A stretch of 35,273 nucleotides of DNA from an uncultured Bacteroidales bacterium. GTDB taxonomy: Bacteria; Bacteroidota; Bacteroidia; Bacteroidales; Paludibacteraceae. The notes under the pieces were generated by a model that was not told the origin of the DNA, searched no databases, and was given only the letters and a program-made list of their open reading frames with translations. The translations under genes and the position numbers were made by a program. Location: positions 1 to 35,273 of the forward strand of contig CALDQH010000087.1 of assembly GCA_937911935.1 (NCBI GenBank), in the 5' to 3' direction. Below are positions 15,676 through 24,094 of this stretch, in pieces. The first letter of the stretch is position 1. Each line of letters opens with the position of its first letter.

Positions 15676-16512
15676 TTAGCGCAGAGCTATAACAAAACGT
15701 GGATTTTCAAAATCATCCATGAGCAAACGGGTTTTATATCCACGCTGCTCAAAAAGAGCACAGGTTTGCGTGCCAAACTGCCTATTAATTTCTAAATAAA
15801 CAGCAGGCGTGTTGGTTTTATCGGCAAAATCAGCAATAGCTCGATAAAAAAGAAGAGGATCATTATCGGGTACAAAAAGGGCTGTATGTGGCTCGTAATC
15901 CAAAACATTCGCTTGCATCTGGTCTTTTTCGCACTGCATGATATACGGAGGATTGCTTACCAACATATCAAACTTTTGAGAGGTAATTTGATTGGCATCT
16001 TTTAAAAAGTCCAGGTGGCAAAATTGCACATTTACACCGATGGAATGGGCATTTTTTTGCGCAACAGCAAGGGCTTTTTCAGAAATATCAATTGCCATAA
16101 CTTGCGCATTCTTTAGGTAGTTTGCAAGCGAAATGGCCATGCAACCACTCCCCGTTCCTACGTCTAAAATACGCAGCGATTCACGTTCTTTGTTTTCTGT
16201 GAGAATGTGGTTTACCAATTGTTCGGTCTCGGGGCGGGGAATTAATACATCGGGGGTTACTGCAAACTTTAGCCCCATAAAAGATTCGTAGCCAAGCACA
16301 TACTGCAAAGGGGTGTTCATTTTTAGTTGCTCCAACATGGCTTGCAAACGGCTTATATGCGCCTGCGTGTAAGGCAAATCGGATAGGAAGTAGGTTTTTT
16401 GCTCGTCAATTTGCAAAACATGCGCTACACAAGCCCTAAAAATAAGCGATGCTTCGTGCGCGGTGTAAAGCGGAGTAAGTTGCTGTTTGTATTGTGTATA
16501 GAGTGTTTGCAC
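15676..16512 (-). CDS. prmC: Peptide chain release factor N5-glutamine methyltransferase PrmC
   Basis: 278 residues if started at GTG 16512. It methylates the Gln of the GGQ motif in release factors RF1 and RF2. The N-terminal helical domain is followed by LGYESFMGLKFAVTPDVLIPRPETEQLV, SAM motif I LDVGTGSGCMAISLA near residue 115 and the glutamine-binding NPPYI near 185. The open frame extends further upstream, but the extension (FFCISRQIIWRFF...) is not family-like and overlaps a perfect promoter at 16517-16548. GTG lies 4 nt after the -7 box, so the mRNA would be leaderless or nearly so. Divergent from ribD. Confidence 0.9.
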   Translation of the reverse strand: MQTLYTQYKQQLTPLYTAHEASLIFRACVAHVLQIDEQKTYFLSDLPYTQAHISRLQAMLEQLKMNTPLQYVLGYESFMGLKFAVTPDVLIPRPETEQLVNHILTENKERESLRILDVGTGSGCMAISLANYLKNAQVMAIDISEKALAVAQKNAHSIGVNVQFCHLDFLKDANQITSQKFDMLVSNPPYIMQCEKDQMQANVLDYEPHTALFVPDNDPLLFYRAIADFADKTNTPAVYLEINRQFGTQTCALFEQRGYKTRLLMDDFENPRFVIALR

Positions 16513-16516
16513 CTGA

Positions 16517-16548
16517 CAAAGGTAATACAAACCGAGCGCAATGACAAA
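16517..16548 (-). promoter_or_regulatory. Promoter of prmC
   Basis: On the minus strand TTTG (plus CAAA 16545-16548), a 20-nt spacer and TACCTTTG (plus 16517-16524). Exact consensus. The predicted start is at or just inside the GTG start codon. Confidence 0.75.
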
Positions 16549-16552
16549 AAAA

Positions 16553-16569
16553 CGCCAAATGATTTGGCG
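16553..16569. promoter_or_regulatory. 17-bp palindrome between the prmC and ribD promoters (candidate operator)
   Basis: CGCCAAAT-G-ATTTGGCG is a perfect inverted repeat. It covers the ribD -33 box (16563-16566) and lies 4 bp from the prmC -33 box, the right place for a repressor to block both promoters. The binding protein is unknown. Confidence 0.5.
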
Positions 16570-16594
16570 CGAGATACAAAAAAATGTAATTTTG
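16563..16594 (+). promoter_or_regulatory. Promoter of the ribD-cls-aroK operon
   Basis: TTTG at 16563-16566, 20-nt spacer, TAATTTTG at 16587-16594. Predicted start near 16601, giving a leader of about 12 nt before the ATG at 16613. Confidence 0.75.
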
Positions 16595-16612
16595 AATCTC
16601 GACTTTGGACTT

Positions 16613-17629
16613 ATGACAGTAAACGAAACATACATGCGACGTTGCCTGCAATTGGCGCGTTTGGGGCGAGGCTATGTGGCCCCCAACCCCATGGTAGGGT
16701 GCGTTGTGGTAGCAGAGGGGCGTATTATTGGCGAGGGCTATCATAGGCAGCACGGAGGGGCACATGCCGAGGTAAACGCGCTAAATAGTGTCAAAGAAAG
16801 ACATTTGTTGCCCGAAAGTACGGTATATGTTAATTTAGAACCCTGCTCACACTACGGGAAAACACCACCTTGTGCCGATAGGCTGGTATCAGAAGGAGTC
16901 AAAAAAGTCGTTATATGCAATGTAGATCCTAATCCGCAGGTGGCAGGACGCGGTATTGCTAAACTAAAGGCTGCTGGCATCGAAGTAGAAACGGGTGTAT
17001 TAGAAAAAGAGGGTTGGGAGCTAAACAAACGCTTTTTTACCTACTTTACCCAAAAACGCCCCTATATTATTTTAAAATGGGCTCAGACCGCCGATGGCTT
17101 TTTAGATGCTTTTGACGACAAACCCATTCGTATATCGACCGATATTACCAAAGCCTTGGTGCACCAAATGCGTGCCGAAGAAAGTGCCATTTTAGTAGGC
17201 ACCCAAACTGCCCTAAAAGACAATCCCAGTTTGCACACGCGCCGTTGGTTTGGAAAAAATCCGCTGCGCATTGCCATCGACAAAAGCCTAAAGATTCCAC
17301 CTACACATCATTTGTTAGATGGGTCACAAGCCACGCTTATTGTAAACCAAGAACAAAATGAGGCTCCCTATTTAGCCGTAGATTTTGGTCAAAACATCGT
17401 ACCTCAACTATTGGACCATTTGTACAAGACCAAAATCCAATCTATTATTATAGAAGGTGGCCAAAAAACATTACAAACTTTTATTGAAGGCAACTATTTT
17501 GACGAAATTCAAGTAGAAATAGGGCATTATTGTTGCCATCAAGGTACGCCATCACCCTCTATCCCCGATGGATTGCGTGCAGACATACAGCACATAGGCG
17601 ATGGTACCTTTGTACATTATTATCGATAA
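16613..17629 (+). CDS. ribD: Bifunctional diaminohydroxyphosphoribosylaminopyrimidine deaminase/reductase RibD
   Basis: 338 residues from ATG 16613. It catalyses the second and third steps of riboflavin synthesis. The N-terminal deaminase has the zinc ligands in HAEVNAL near residue 50 and in PCSHYGKTPPC near 76-86. The C-terminal reductase domain begins at PYIILKWAQTADGFLDA and has SAILVGTQTALKDNPSLHTR and the nucleotide-binding IIIEGGQKTLQTFI near 283-296. A frame upstream to 16541 exists, but it would cross the promoter and palindrome, so the inner ATG is preferred. No other riboflavin gene is present. cls follows after one nucleotide. Confidence 0.93.
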   Translation: MTVNETYMRRCLQLARLGRGYVAPNPMVGCVVVAEGRIIGEGYHRQHGGAHAEVNALNSVKERHLLPESTVYVNLEPCSHYGKTPPCADRLVSEGVKKVVICNVDPNPQVAGRGIAKLKAAGIEVETGVLEKEGWELNKRFFTYFTQKRPYIILKWAQTADGFLDAFDDKPIRISTDITKALVHQMRAEESAILVGTQTALKDNPSLHTRRWFGKNPLRIAIDKSLKIPPTHHLLDGSQATLIVNQEQNEAPYLAVDFGQNIVPQLLDHLYKTKIQSIIIEGGQKTLQTFIEGNYFDEIQVEIGHYCCHQGTPSPSIPDGLRADIQHIGDGTFVHYYR

Positions 17630-17630
17630 A

Positions 17631-19064
17631 ATGGAGTTATTTGAACAAATAGTAGAACTTGTTTTCTCGGGTGCCTATTGGTACCTGACCATTGCCAGCA
17701 TTGCCATTGTTTTGCTGGAAAACAAGAATCCAGTACGTACCGTTGCGTGGGTACTGCTATTGCTATTTATACCCTATTTTGGATTGTTATTGTACATCGT
17801 CTTTGGTCGTAGTTTTAAACGACAAAGCAGGTTGTCGCGCAAAATGCACGCTCAATTGACACGCTCCACCAACACAGCTCGCAGTCAGATGGCTGCGGCA
17901 AACGACTCGTTGGTTAGCAACTATCAACCACTAATTAAGTTATTGCAAAAAACAGCCAGTACACCGCTTTCTGCCAACCAAGACGTAGGTATTTATACCG
18001 ATGGTAAGACGCTATTAAACGACATGCTTAAGGACATAGAAAGTGCAAAACACCACATTCATGCCGAATATTACATCATCGAAAGCGACGAAACTGGCAA
18101 TGCTTTTAAAAACGCTTTGATAAAAAAAGCCCAAGAAGGCGTTAAAGTAAGACTCATTTACGACGACTTAGGTAGCTGGCATTTAAAACGTTCTTCGATT
18201 CGAGAGATGAAAAAGGCAGGCATACGCTTGTTCTCGTTCTTTAAAATCCGTTTCCCGTTTTTTACCACCAAACTAAACTACCGCAATCACCGCAAAATCG
18301 TTATTATCGACGGTAAGGTAGGTTATTTAGGCGGTTTTAATATTGCCGATCGATACACCAAAGGATTGCAATGGGGCGTATGGCGTGATACGCACATCCG
18401 AGTACAAGGAAATGCCGTTATCAACCTGCAAAATATTTTTAGAACCGATTGGTCTTACATGACCAATAAGGTATTTAAAAACGATGCCTATTTTCCTGTT
18501 TCTACGGGACAAAACAACTATTTTATGCAAATAGTGGGTAGCGGGCCAGACATGGATTGGCAAACCATTATGCAGGGATATTTGTACGCCATAATGCATG
18601 CTAAAAAGTATATTTACATACAAAATCCCTATTTCTTGCCTAACGAGAGCATTGCTAATGCCATTCAAATGGCAGCCTTGCGTGGTGTGGATGTAAGGGT
18701 AATGATTCCGTTTAAAAGCGACGAACACATTGCCTTTGAGGCATCTATATCGTATATGGGAGACATCCTAAAATCGGGAGTAAAAATACTACAATACCAA
18801 AAAGGGTTTATTCATGCTAAAACCATGGTAATTGACGGAGAATTGAGCATAGTAGGAACGGCAAACATGGATTTACGCAGTTTCGAACAGAACTTTGAGG
18901 TAAATGCCTTTATTTACAACGCACAAAAAGCACAAGAACTTACCAATATATTTACCAGCGATAGCAAGGATTGCAAAACACTATCGTATTGGCGCTGGAA
19001 GAAACGCCCCATTTACCGCAAAATAGTACAATCCATGGCTCGTCTATTAAGCCCTGCCTTATGA
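17631..19064 (+). CDS. cls: Cardiolipin synthase (phospholipase D family)
   Basis: 477 residues from ATG 17631. It condenses phosphatidylglycerol to cardiolipin in the inner membrane. Two N-terminal membrane segments (YWYLTIASIAIVLL and TVAWVLLLLFIPYFGLLLYI) are followed by two phospholipase D HKD motifs: HRKIVIID near residue 219 and HAKTMVID near 395, each followed by G and a GG/GT pair. This is the standard ClsA-type layout. I preferred this ATG to one overlapping the 3' end of ribD because MELFEQIVEL fits family N-termini and lies one nt after the ribD stop. Its stop overlaps the aroK start. Confidence 0.92.
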   Translation: MELFEQIVELVFSGAYWYLTIASIAIVLLENKNPVRTVAWVLLLLFIPYFGLLLYIVFGRSFKRQSRLSRKMHAQLTRSTNTARSQMAAANDSLVSNYQPLIKLLQKTASTPLSANQDVGIYTDGKTLLNDMLKDIESAKHHIHAEYYIIESDETGNAFKNALIKKAQEGVKVRLIYDDLGSWHLKRSSIREMKKAGIRLFSFFKIRFPFFTTKLNYRNHRKIVIIDGKVGYLGGFNIADRYTKGLQWGVWRDTHIRVQGNAVINLQNIFRTDWSYMTNKVFKNDAYFPVSTGQNNYFMQIVGSGPDMDWQTIMQGYLYAIMHAKKYIYIQNPYFLPNESIANAIQMAALRGVDVRVMIPFKSDEHIAFEASISYMGDILKSGVKILQYQKGFIHAKTMVIDGELSIVGTANMDLRSFEQNFEVNAFIYNAQKAQELTNIFTSDSKDCKTLSYWRWKKRPIYRKIVQSMARLLSPAL

Positions 19065-19594
19065 TGAAACGCATCTTTTTAGTTGGATACATGTGTGCCG
19101 GGAAAACAACCATCGGAACGGAATTGGCACAAAAATTGGGCTATCGTTTTGTCGATTTAGACCAATACATAGAACAAAAGCAAGGCAAAAGCATTGCGGC
19201 TATTTTTGCCGAAAAGGGCGAAGCTTTCTTTAGGGAGTTAGAAAGAGAGGCTTTAGACGATATGATAGGGCAAGAAAACGTGGTAATTGCCACTGGTGGC
19301 GGCACCCCTTGCCAAGGCGATAACATGACACGAATGAACCGAAACGGCACTACGGTTTTCTTAAATCCTAACCTGGACGAATTAGCCTTACGCTTAGAAA
19401 TTGGCAAACATACACGTCCTCTTTTAAAAGACAAGACATGTGCAGAAATGCGCCATTTCATCGAGCAAATGCTAAAAGAAAGACTTCCCTATTACAGCCA
19501 AGCAAAATATACCTGTAGTGGCGATTTAGCGACAGGGGCATCCGAAATTATAGCCCTATTGACAAAAAAAATAGTTACCTTTGCACAAATTTAA
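19061..19594 (+). CDS. aroK: Shikimate kinase
   Basis: 177 residues (176 if the second ATG at 19064 is used). It phosphorylates shikimate with ATP in the chorismate pathway. Walker A is GYMCAGKTT near residues 8-17; the shikimate-binding DLDQYIE follows near 35, then GEAFFRELERE and the IATGGGTPC loop near 80. The cls stop TGA lies inside the ATGATGA start region, so the genes are translationally coupled. The canonical GYMGAGKT Gly is Cys here; this position varies. A longer in-frame start inside cls is rejected because it would precede the Walker A by about 40 residues. Confidence 0.93.
   Translation: MMKRIFLVGYMCAGKTTIGTELAQKLGYRFVDLDQYIEQKQGKSIAAIFAEKGEAFFRELEREALDDMIGQENVVIATGGGTPCQGDNMTRMNRNGTTVFLNPNLDELALRLEIGKHTRPLLKDKTCAEMRHFIEQMLKERLPYYSQAKYTCSGDLATGASEIIALLTKKIVTFAQI
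19576..19583 (+). promoter_or_regulatory. -7 promoter element of argF' inside the aroK 3' end
   Basis: TACCTTTG, 22 nt before the argF' ATG and within the last aroK codons. It would give a leader of about 15 nt. The TTTG box at -33 is absent, so this is tentative. Confidence 0.45.
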
Positions 19595-19605
19595 GCCAAA
19601 GAAAT

Positions 19606-20559
19606 ATGAGAACTTACACTTGCGCTGCCGATTTAGGCGATATTAAAGCAGCCGTAAAAGAAGCCTTAGAAGTAAAAGCCAACCCGTATAAATGGGATAC
19701 CATGGGTAAAAACAAAACCTTGTTAATGGTATTCTTTAATTCCAGCTTGCGTACCCGATTAAGCACCCAAAAAGCAGGTATGAACTTGGGTATGAACACC
19801 ATCGTATTGGACGTAAATGCTGGTGCATGGAAATTAGAAACCGAACGTGGTGTAATTATGGACGGCGACAAACCCGAACACTTATTGGAAGCCATCCCTG
19901 TTATGGGTAGCTATTGCGACCTGATTGGCGTGCGCTCGTTTGCTCGTTTTGAGAATAAACAATTTGACTACGAAGAAGTTATCCTAAACCAATTTATCAA
20001 ATATTCGGGCAAACCTGTATTTAGCATGGAGTCGGCTACCTGCCACCCCTTGCAAGCCTTTGCCGATTTGATTACCATAGAAGAGTACAAACAACAAGAA
20101 CGCCCCAAAGTGGTATTGACTTGGGCGCCTCACCCCCGTGCGCTACCACAAGCCGTTCCCAACTCGTTTGCCGATTTTATGAATGCTGCCGACGTGGATT
20201 TTGTCATTACCCACCCAGAAGGCTACGAATTAGACCCTCAATTTGTACGTGGCGCACGCGTAGAATACGACCAACGCAAAGCCTTTGAAGGGGCTCACTT
20301 TATTTACGCCAAAAACTGGTCGGCATACGCAGACCCTAATTACGGCAAAATATTGTGCCAAGACCGTGCTTGGACGGTAGATACCGAAAAAATGGCATTA
20401 ACCGATAATGCTTACTTTATGCACTGCTTGCCTGTTCGTCGCAACATGATTGTTACCGACGATGTGATTGAAAGCGAACGCAGCATTGTCATTCCCGAAG
20501 CAGCAAACCGCGTGGTATCGGCTCAAACCGTTATTAAACGTATGTTAGAAGCGATGTAG
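19606..20559 (+). CDS. argF': N-succinyl-L-ornithine carbamoyltransferase (ArgF')
   Basis: 317 residues. It transfers a carbamoyl group to N-succinylornithine in the Bacteroidetes arginine pathway. The carbamoyl-phosphate site SSLRTR is at residues 46-51, HPLQ near 147 and HCLPVRR near 272-278. Residue 90 is Pro (DGDKPEHLL). In the enzyme pair studied from Bacteroides fragilis and Xanthomonas, Pro90 goes with succinylornithine and Glu with acetylornithine, so succinyl specificity is expected. ATG at 19606 lies 11 nt after the aroK stop. The 3' side runs directly into the hairpin-repeat region. Confidence 0.95.
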   Translation: MRTYTCAADLGDIKAAVKEALEVKANPYKWDTMGKNKTLLMVFFNSSLRTRLSTQKAGMNLGMNTIVLDVNAGAWKLETERGVIMDGDKPEHLLEAIPVMGSYCDLIGVRSFARFENKQFDYEEVILNQFIKYSGKPVFSMESATCHPLQAFADLITIEEYKQQERPKVVLTWAPHPRALPQAVPNSFADFMNAADVDFVITHPEGYELDPQFVRGARVEYDQRKAFEGAHFIYAKNWSAYADPNYGKILCQDRAWTVDTEKMALTDNAYFMHCLPVRRNMIVTDDVIESERSIVIPEAANRVVSAQTVIKRMLEAM

Positions 20560-20561
20560 TC

Positions 20562-20578
20562 ACTTCGCAAAGCGAAGT
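20562..20578 (+). repeat. Hairpin adjoining the argF' stop codon
   Basis: ACTTCGC (20562-20568) pairs with GCGAAGT (20572-20578) around AAA. It starts two bases after the stop codon and opens the repeat cluster. No T tract, so it is not a terminator by itself. Confidence 0.6.
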
Positions 20579-20584
20579 TCCGGT

Positions 20585-20720
20585 GAATTTTGCGAGTAAG
20601 CGAGAGCAGAAGCAATGTGACATTGATTATGCCGACTGTTGCGATTAAGCGAGAGCAGAACAAATTTATTTGTTATGCCGAGCATGAGCAACTTGAGCGA
20701 AGCTAACGCGAGCAAATTCA
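20585..20720 (+). repeat. Modular hairpin repeat, nested double copy 3' of argF'
   Basis: An outer GAATTTTGC/GCAAATTC stem (one bulge) encloses a first unit (linker GAGTAAGCGAGAGCAGAAG, hairpin CAATGT-G-ACATTG at 20613-20625, linker ATTATGCCGA), then a nested stem GTTGC (20638-20642) with GCAAC (20687-20691) holding a second unit (linker GATTAAGCGAGAGCAGAA, hairpin AACAAAT/ATTTGTT at 20659-20674, linker ATGCCGAGCATGA). The linkers match 6617-6666 closely; the stems do not, yet each is self-complementary. Confidence 0.75.
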
Positions 20721-20722
20721 TG

Positions 20723-20735
20723 AGGGCGAAGCCCG
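20723..20735 (+). repeat. GAA-loop hairpin following the nested repeat
   Basis: GGGC-GAA-GCCC preceded by CATGA and followed by GAATAA. At 6675-6696 the same frame reads CATGA, AATGC-GAA-GCATT, GAATAA: same flanks and loop, different but complementary stem. Confidence 0.6.
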
Positions 20736-20768
20736 AATAATCGGTGATTCGACGAACTGAATAACAAC

Positions 20769-20793
20769 AAGGCGACCCAAATTGGGTCGCCTT
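20769..20793. terminator. Bidirectional terminator between argF' and the AsmA-like gene
   Basis: A perfect 10-bp stem AAGGCGACCC/GGGTCGCCTT with loop AAATT, flanked by T-rich sequence on the plus side and A-rich on the other. It lies 4 nt from the AsmA-like stop codon. Confidence 0.85.
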
Positions 20794-20797
20794 TGTT

Positions 20798-23700
20798 TTA
20801 CTCGTTATCCTCTAAAATATCTTGTATTACTTTATCGTGGAAAATTTTTCGGACATTGACTTCTTCGTCACGAATCAAATATCCACCTTTGCCGATAACG
20901 GTTTTACCATCTTTAAACTTAGAAGATGCCAGCCTAAACTTGATGTGATCAAAGTCTTTTCCGTACACATCCAAGCCCAATCGGATGGGTTTAAGTAGCG
21001 CAATGTGGTAGTCAAACGATGCGTCTAAGCCTTGTGTCCCACCTACACCTAAACGGTATTTATCCATGGATACCATAAAGGGATAGATTTCTATTTCGTT
21101 GTTTTTTACCACCAACTCTACCGATACGCTATCGATAACATTCTTGGTTTTTTTGCTAAACATCAACATCTTAGCAATTTCAGAAAAAGTTTCTCCGTCC
21201 ATCAGCACCAAACTATCGCCTCGCAACCACGCACCTGCATTCACAGACGGTAGCTTAATATTCATTGCCGAATCTAATTGGGCGTTGGCAGATAATTCGC
21301 AAGCAACACTGCCATCGAACGAACGCAACATGGGCATAATGCTATCCAACTCGGGCATGGCATGAATAAGGCTGCCTATTTGCACGCTATCCATATCCAC
21401 AGCCAATGCTACATCGGCAGATTGTGGTTGCTTGCAGGTATAACTCACATGCATAGCCGCTTTGCCTACTTGCGTACTGGTTGATAAATTAGCTATCGTC
21501 ATTACTTGGTCCTTAACTCGAACTCTTCCTTTAAAATCTGCCAGACGCATCTTGCTAAAGAAAACCGAATCGACATTCGCATTAAAACACAAATCTAAAT
21601 TGCTTGGCAGCATGATGAGTGACGCATTTGTCAAGGAATCGATTGCTATTTCTTCTGATTCGTCGTATAAACCCAGTGTATCCGACTCTGCCAACTCCGC
21701 ATTATCCTGTGCAACAAGACTATCTGTTGGCATGGTACTCATCGCCGTATTTGCCGCACGCAGTAGCTGATTCAAATCCAAACGACGCGAAGTAAGACCT
21801 AAATTGGCATGCAGTGTCTTGCCACGCAATAGGTAACGACGCATATTGCTAACCTCGCCCGAAAGACGCATGTTTGACCTACCTACTCGCAAGCGTAAAT
21901 CATCCAATTGTAAGGTATCATCGTTAAAACTAATATCCACCTTACGCAACGAAGTACGCAATGGGAAGTTAGGATCGCGCATGCGGAACGATTTGAGGTA
22001 GATATGTCCTTTGTTGGTAAAATGCTTTAGGTAGGTTTCGGAAACATCGTCACTCTGCATCACTTGCATACCTATTTTATACAAACTATCCAAATTAATA
22101 ACGGGTTGCTGACTATCGGGAATTCTCACTAACTGATTTTTAGCAATGCGCTTGTAAGTTCTAAAACGGGGCGTTGCATCAAAAGTAAGCAAGGTAGAAT
22201 CTAACACCATGCCAGCACGTGGGGTGGACCACAATACCGAATCGAAATATAGCCTTACTGCACCCGTTGGAACAAAGGTATGCTCTTTGTTGGGCATTAC
22301 ACTGGTAGAAGCCATGGCACGTTTGGCTTTGAACAAAAGTGTATCGTTTGCCACGCCATCAAAGCCTTTACAAGCCAACGAAACACGCAAACGAGGAGCA
22401 CGATTGCCGCTTAAATCGTCCGCGAGAAAACTGGCAGACAACCGATCTACCTGTGCTCTCACCTTGCGTTTATGACGAATGTTCATATTACTAAAAGCAA
22501 TACGGGCATTGACAAGCGAAGTATCGATGCGCGAGGACCTTCTGCCAAATTTAACTCCGGTATTGGTATATAAACTTGCCCTAAGCGAATCAACCAACAC
22601 ACGAGTACGAGCCTGTGGTATATTCACAAACACATCATCGCCCGTTAGGGTACTTTGCGAATGTAGGTTATAGATTTTTTTATCGATTAAATCTTGCAAA
22701 AAGAATTGCGCATTGATATCGGCATCCACCAAACCACGCACGCGCGAACGTTCGTAAAAAGGATAAAGCTCATTTAGTTCTTTTAGGTTAAGGTGTCCTT
22801 TAAAACGCAAATCCCAATGTTCCTTTTGCCTTTTGTATTTAGCATCTGCCTTTAAACTAAGGTGCGATTCGCCACTTTTAAATACAAAATCGGCTATTTT
22901 TAGGTACGTAGAATCTTTGCTATCAGGATGATAAGAAGCACTGGCATTGAGTTGCAAACGATCTATTTTTTCTTTGCGACCTTCGGCACTACCTTTTAGG
23001 TTATTAAGTGCCACATCGACATGCACAGCAGGAATTTGGTCATTGCCATAAAAGCCTTTGGCTGTTGCTTCTATTTCTGCCCCACCACTTAATCGGATAC
23101 CCTTAAAATAAGGAACCAGTGGTTTGGGCATTACGGTTAATAGTTTTTCTAATTTAGGCGAATGAAAACGCGCATTGGCATCCAAATAATAGGTACTATC
23201 GTTGTTTATTTGGGCAATGCCCTTAGCAAAAAGTTGGGTTTCATCGAACGAAAGTTGGGCATGCCTTACCGCGAACTTAGAAAAGGTCGTATCTGCCACC
23301 ACATGTAAATCGACGCCCAATGGTTTTCCCACGATGCTGAACAACGAATCGTTCATGTTTACTTGAGGAGCCCATAGTTCTGCTTTTAGCAACATGCTAT
23401 CGGCTTGCATTTGAGTATATGCAAAAAACGATAATTTATTGACAGCATAATGCGCATTGGCAGGAATTTCATGATAAGTAAGGCTATCTACGTCTAACTG
23501 CACATCGCCTTCTAACAACAAGGGTGTATAACAAGCGTTAGAAACTAAGTTGATGTTATGTATGGCAACATTGTACTGTGCCGTATCGTTTTGGTAATAA
23601 ACTGCCCCATTTGCCAATTTTAATGTATCTACATAAATAGGAGGCAGAGGCGACGAAGCCGTTGTGTCAGGCTCTGAAGGCAAAAATACATCCCAATTGT

Positions 23701-24094
23701 TAGCATCTTTACGTGTTTTGGCAAACACCTGTGGGTTATCCACGTAAAGTTTACAGATGCTGACATCACCTTGGGATAAGTAGTTATCTGCATTTATACA
23801 CGCATACAAGCTATCAACGTACAAAAGCGTATCTTTGGGTTGTTCTACTTTGCTATAAACAACAACATCGCTCATCGTCACAGAAACATGAGGCCAAGTG
23901 CTAAACAAGGTATAATCCATGTTGCCTATTTCTACCTCGGCATTCATGTATTCGGGCACCAGTTCAAGCAGTTCGGTACGTACAGTCGGTGTAATGGCTA
24001 TACGCAACGCTATAAATGGCGAGGCAAGCAACAACACAATTAGTAGTAGCACTACGCAAACTACGATACAGAGTACCTTGGCGAGTTTTTTCAT
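20798..24094 (-). CDS. AsmA-like family protein, large inner-membrane-anchored periplasmic protein
   Basis: 1098 residues. A single N-terminal membrane segment (about residues 6-30, VLCIVVCVVLLLIVLLLASPF) anchors a long, beta-rich periplasmic part. The N-terminal AsmA domain is visible in MDYTLFSTWPHVSVTMSDVVV and the C-terminal AsmA region includes MRLADFKGRVRVKDQVMTIANLS and LVVKNNEIEIYPFMVSMDKYRLG. The AsmA/TamB superfamily forms groove-shaped proteins that carry lipids or help assemble the outer membrane; the specific substrate here is unknown. The start ATG overlaps the stop of the U32 gene by 4 nt, so the two are translationally coupled. Confidence 0.85.
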   Translation of the reverse strand: MKKLAKVLCIVVCVVLLLIVLLLASPFIALRIAITPTVRTELLELVPEYMNAEVEIGNMDYTLFSTWPHVSVTMSDVVVYSKVEQPKDTLLYVDSLYACINADNYLSQGDVSICKLYVDNPQVFAKTRKDANNWDVFLPSEPDTTASSPLPPIYVDTLKLANGAVYYQNDTAQYNVAIHNINLVSNACYTPLLLEGDVQLDVDSLTYHEIPANAHYAVNKLSFFAYTQMQADSMLLKAELWAPQVNMNDSLFSIVGKPLGVDLHVVADTTFSKFAVRHAQLSFDETQLFAKGIAQINNDSTYYLDANARFHSPKLEKLLTVMPKPLVPYFKGIRLSGGAEIEATAKGFYGNDQIPAVHVDVALNNLKGSAEGRKEKIDRLQLNASASYHPDSKDSTYLKIADFVFKSGESHLSLKADAKYKRQKEHWDLRFKGHLNLKELNELYPFYERSRVRGLVDADINAQFFLQDLIDKKIYNLHSQSTLTGDDVFVNIPQARTRVLVDSLRASLYTNTGVKFGRRSSRIDTSLVNARIAFSNMNIRHKRKVRAQVDRLSASFLADDLSGNRAPRLRVSLACKGFDGVANDTLLFKAKRAMASTSVMPNKEHTFVPTGAVRLYFDSVLWSTPRAGMVLDSTLLTFDATPRFRTYKRIAKNQLVRIPDSQQPVINLDSLYKIGMQVMQSDDVSETYLKHFTNKGHIYLKSFRMRDPNFPLRTSLRKVDISFNDDTLQLDDLRLRVGRSNMRLSGEVSNMRRYLLRGKTLHANLGLTSRRLDLNQLLRAANTAMSTMPTDSLVAQDNAELAESDTLGLYDESEEIAIDSLTNASLIMLPSNLDLCFNANVDSVFFSKMRLADFKGRVRVKDQVMTIANLSTSTQVGKAAMHVSYTCKQPQSADVALAVDMDSVQIGSLIHAMPELDSIMPMLRSFDGSVACELSANAQLDSAMNIKLPSVNAGAWLRGDSLVLMDGETFSEIAKMLMFSKKTKNVIDSVSVELVVKNNEIEIYPFMVSMDKYRLGVGGTQGLDASFDYHIALLKPIRLGLDVYGKDFDHIKFRLASSKFKDGKTVIGKGGYLIRDEEVNVRKIFHDKVIQDILEDNE

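Noticed and set aside
16541..16612. Upstream extension of RibD to an earlier ATG
   Set aside because: It would put the palindrome and the complete promoter in the coding region and adds non-family residues before MTVNETYMRRCLQLA.
20560..20760. Repeat cluster considered as a transposon remnant or small coding gene
   Set aside because: No frame with sensible translation and no terminal direct repeats or transposase similarity; internal complementarity explains the sequence.
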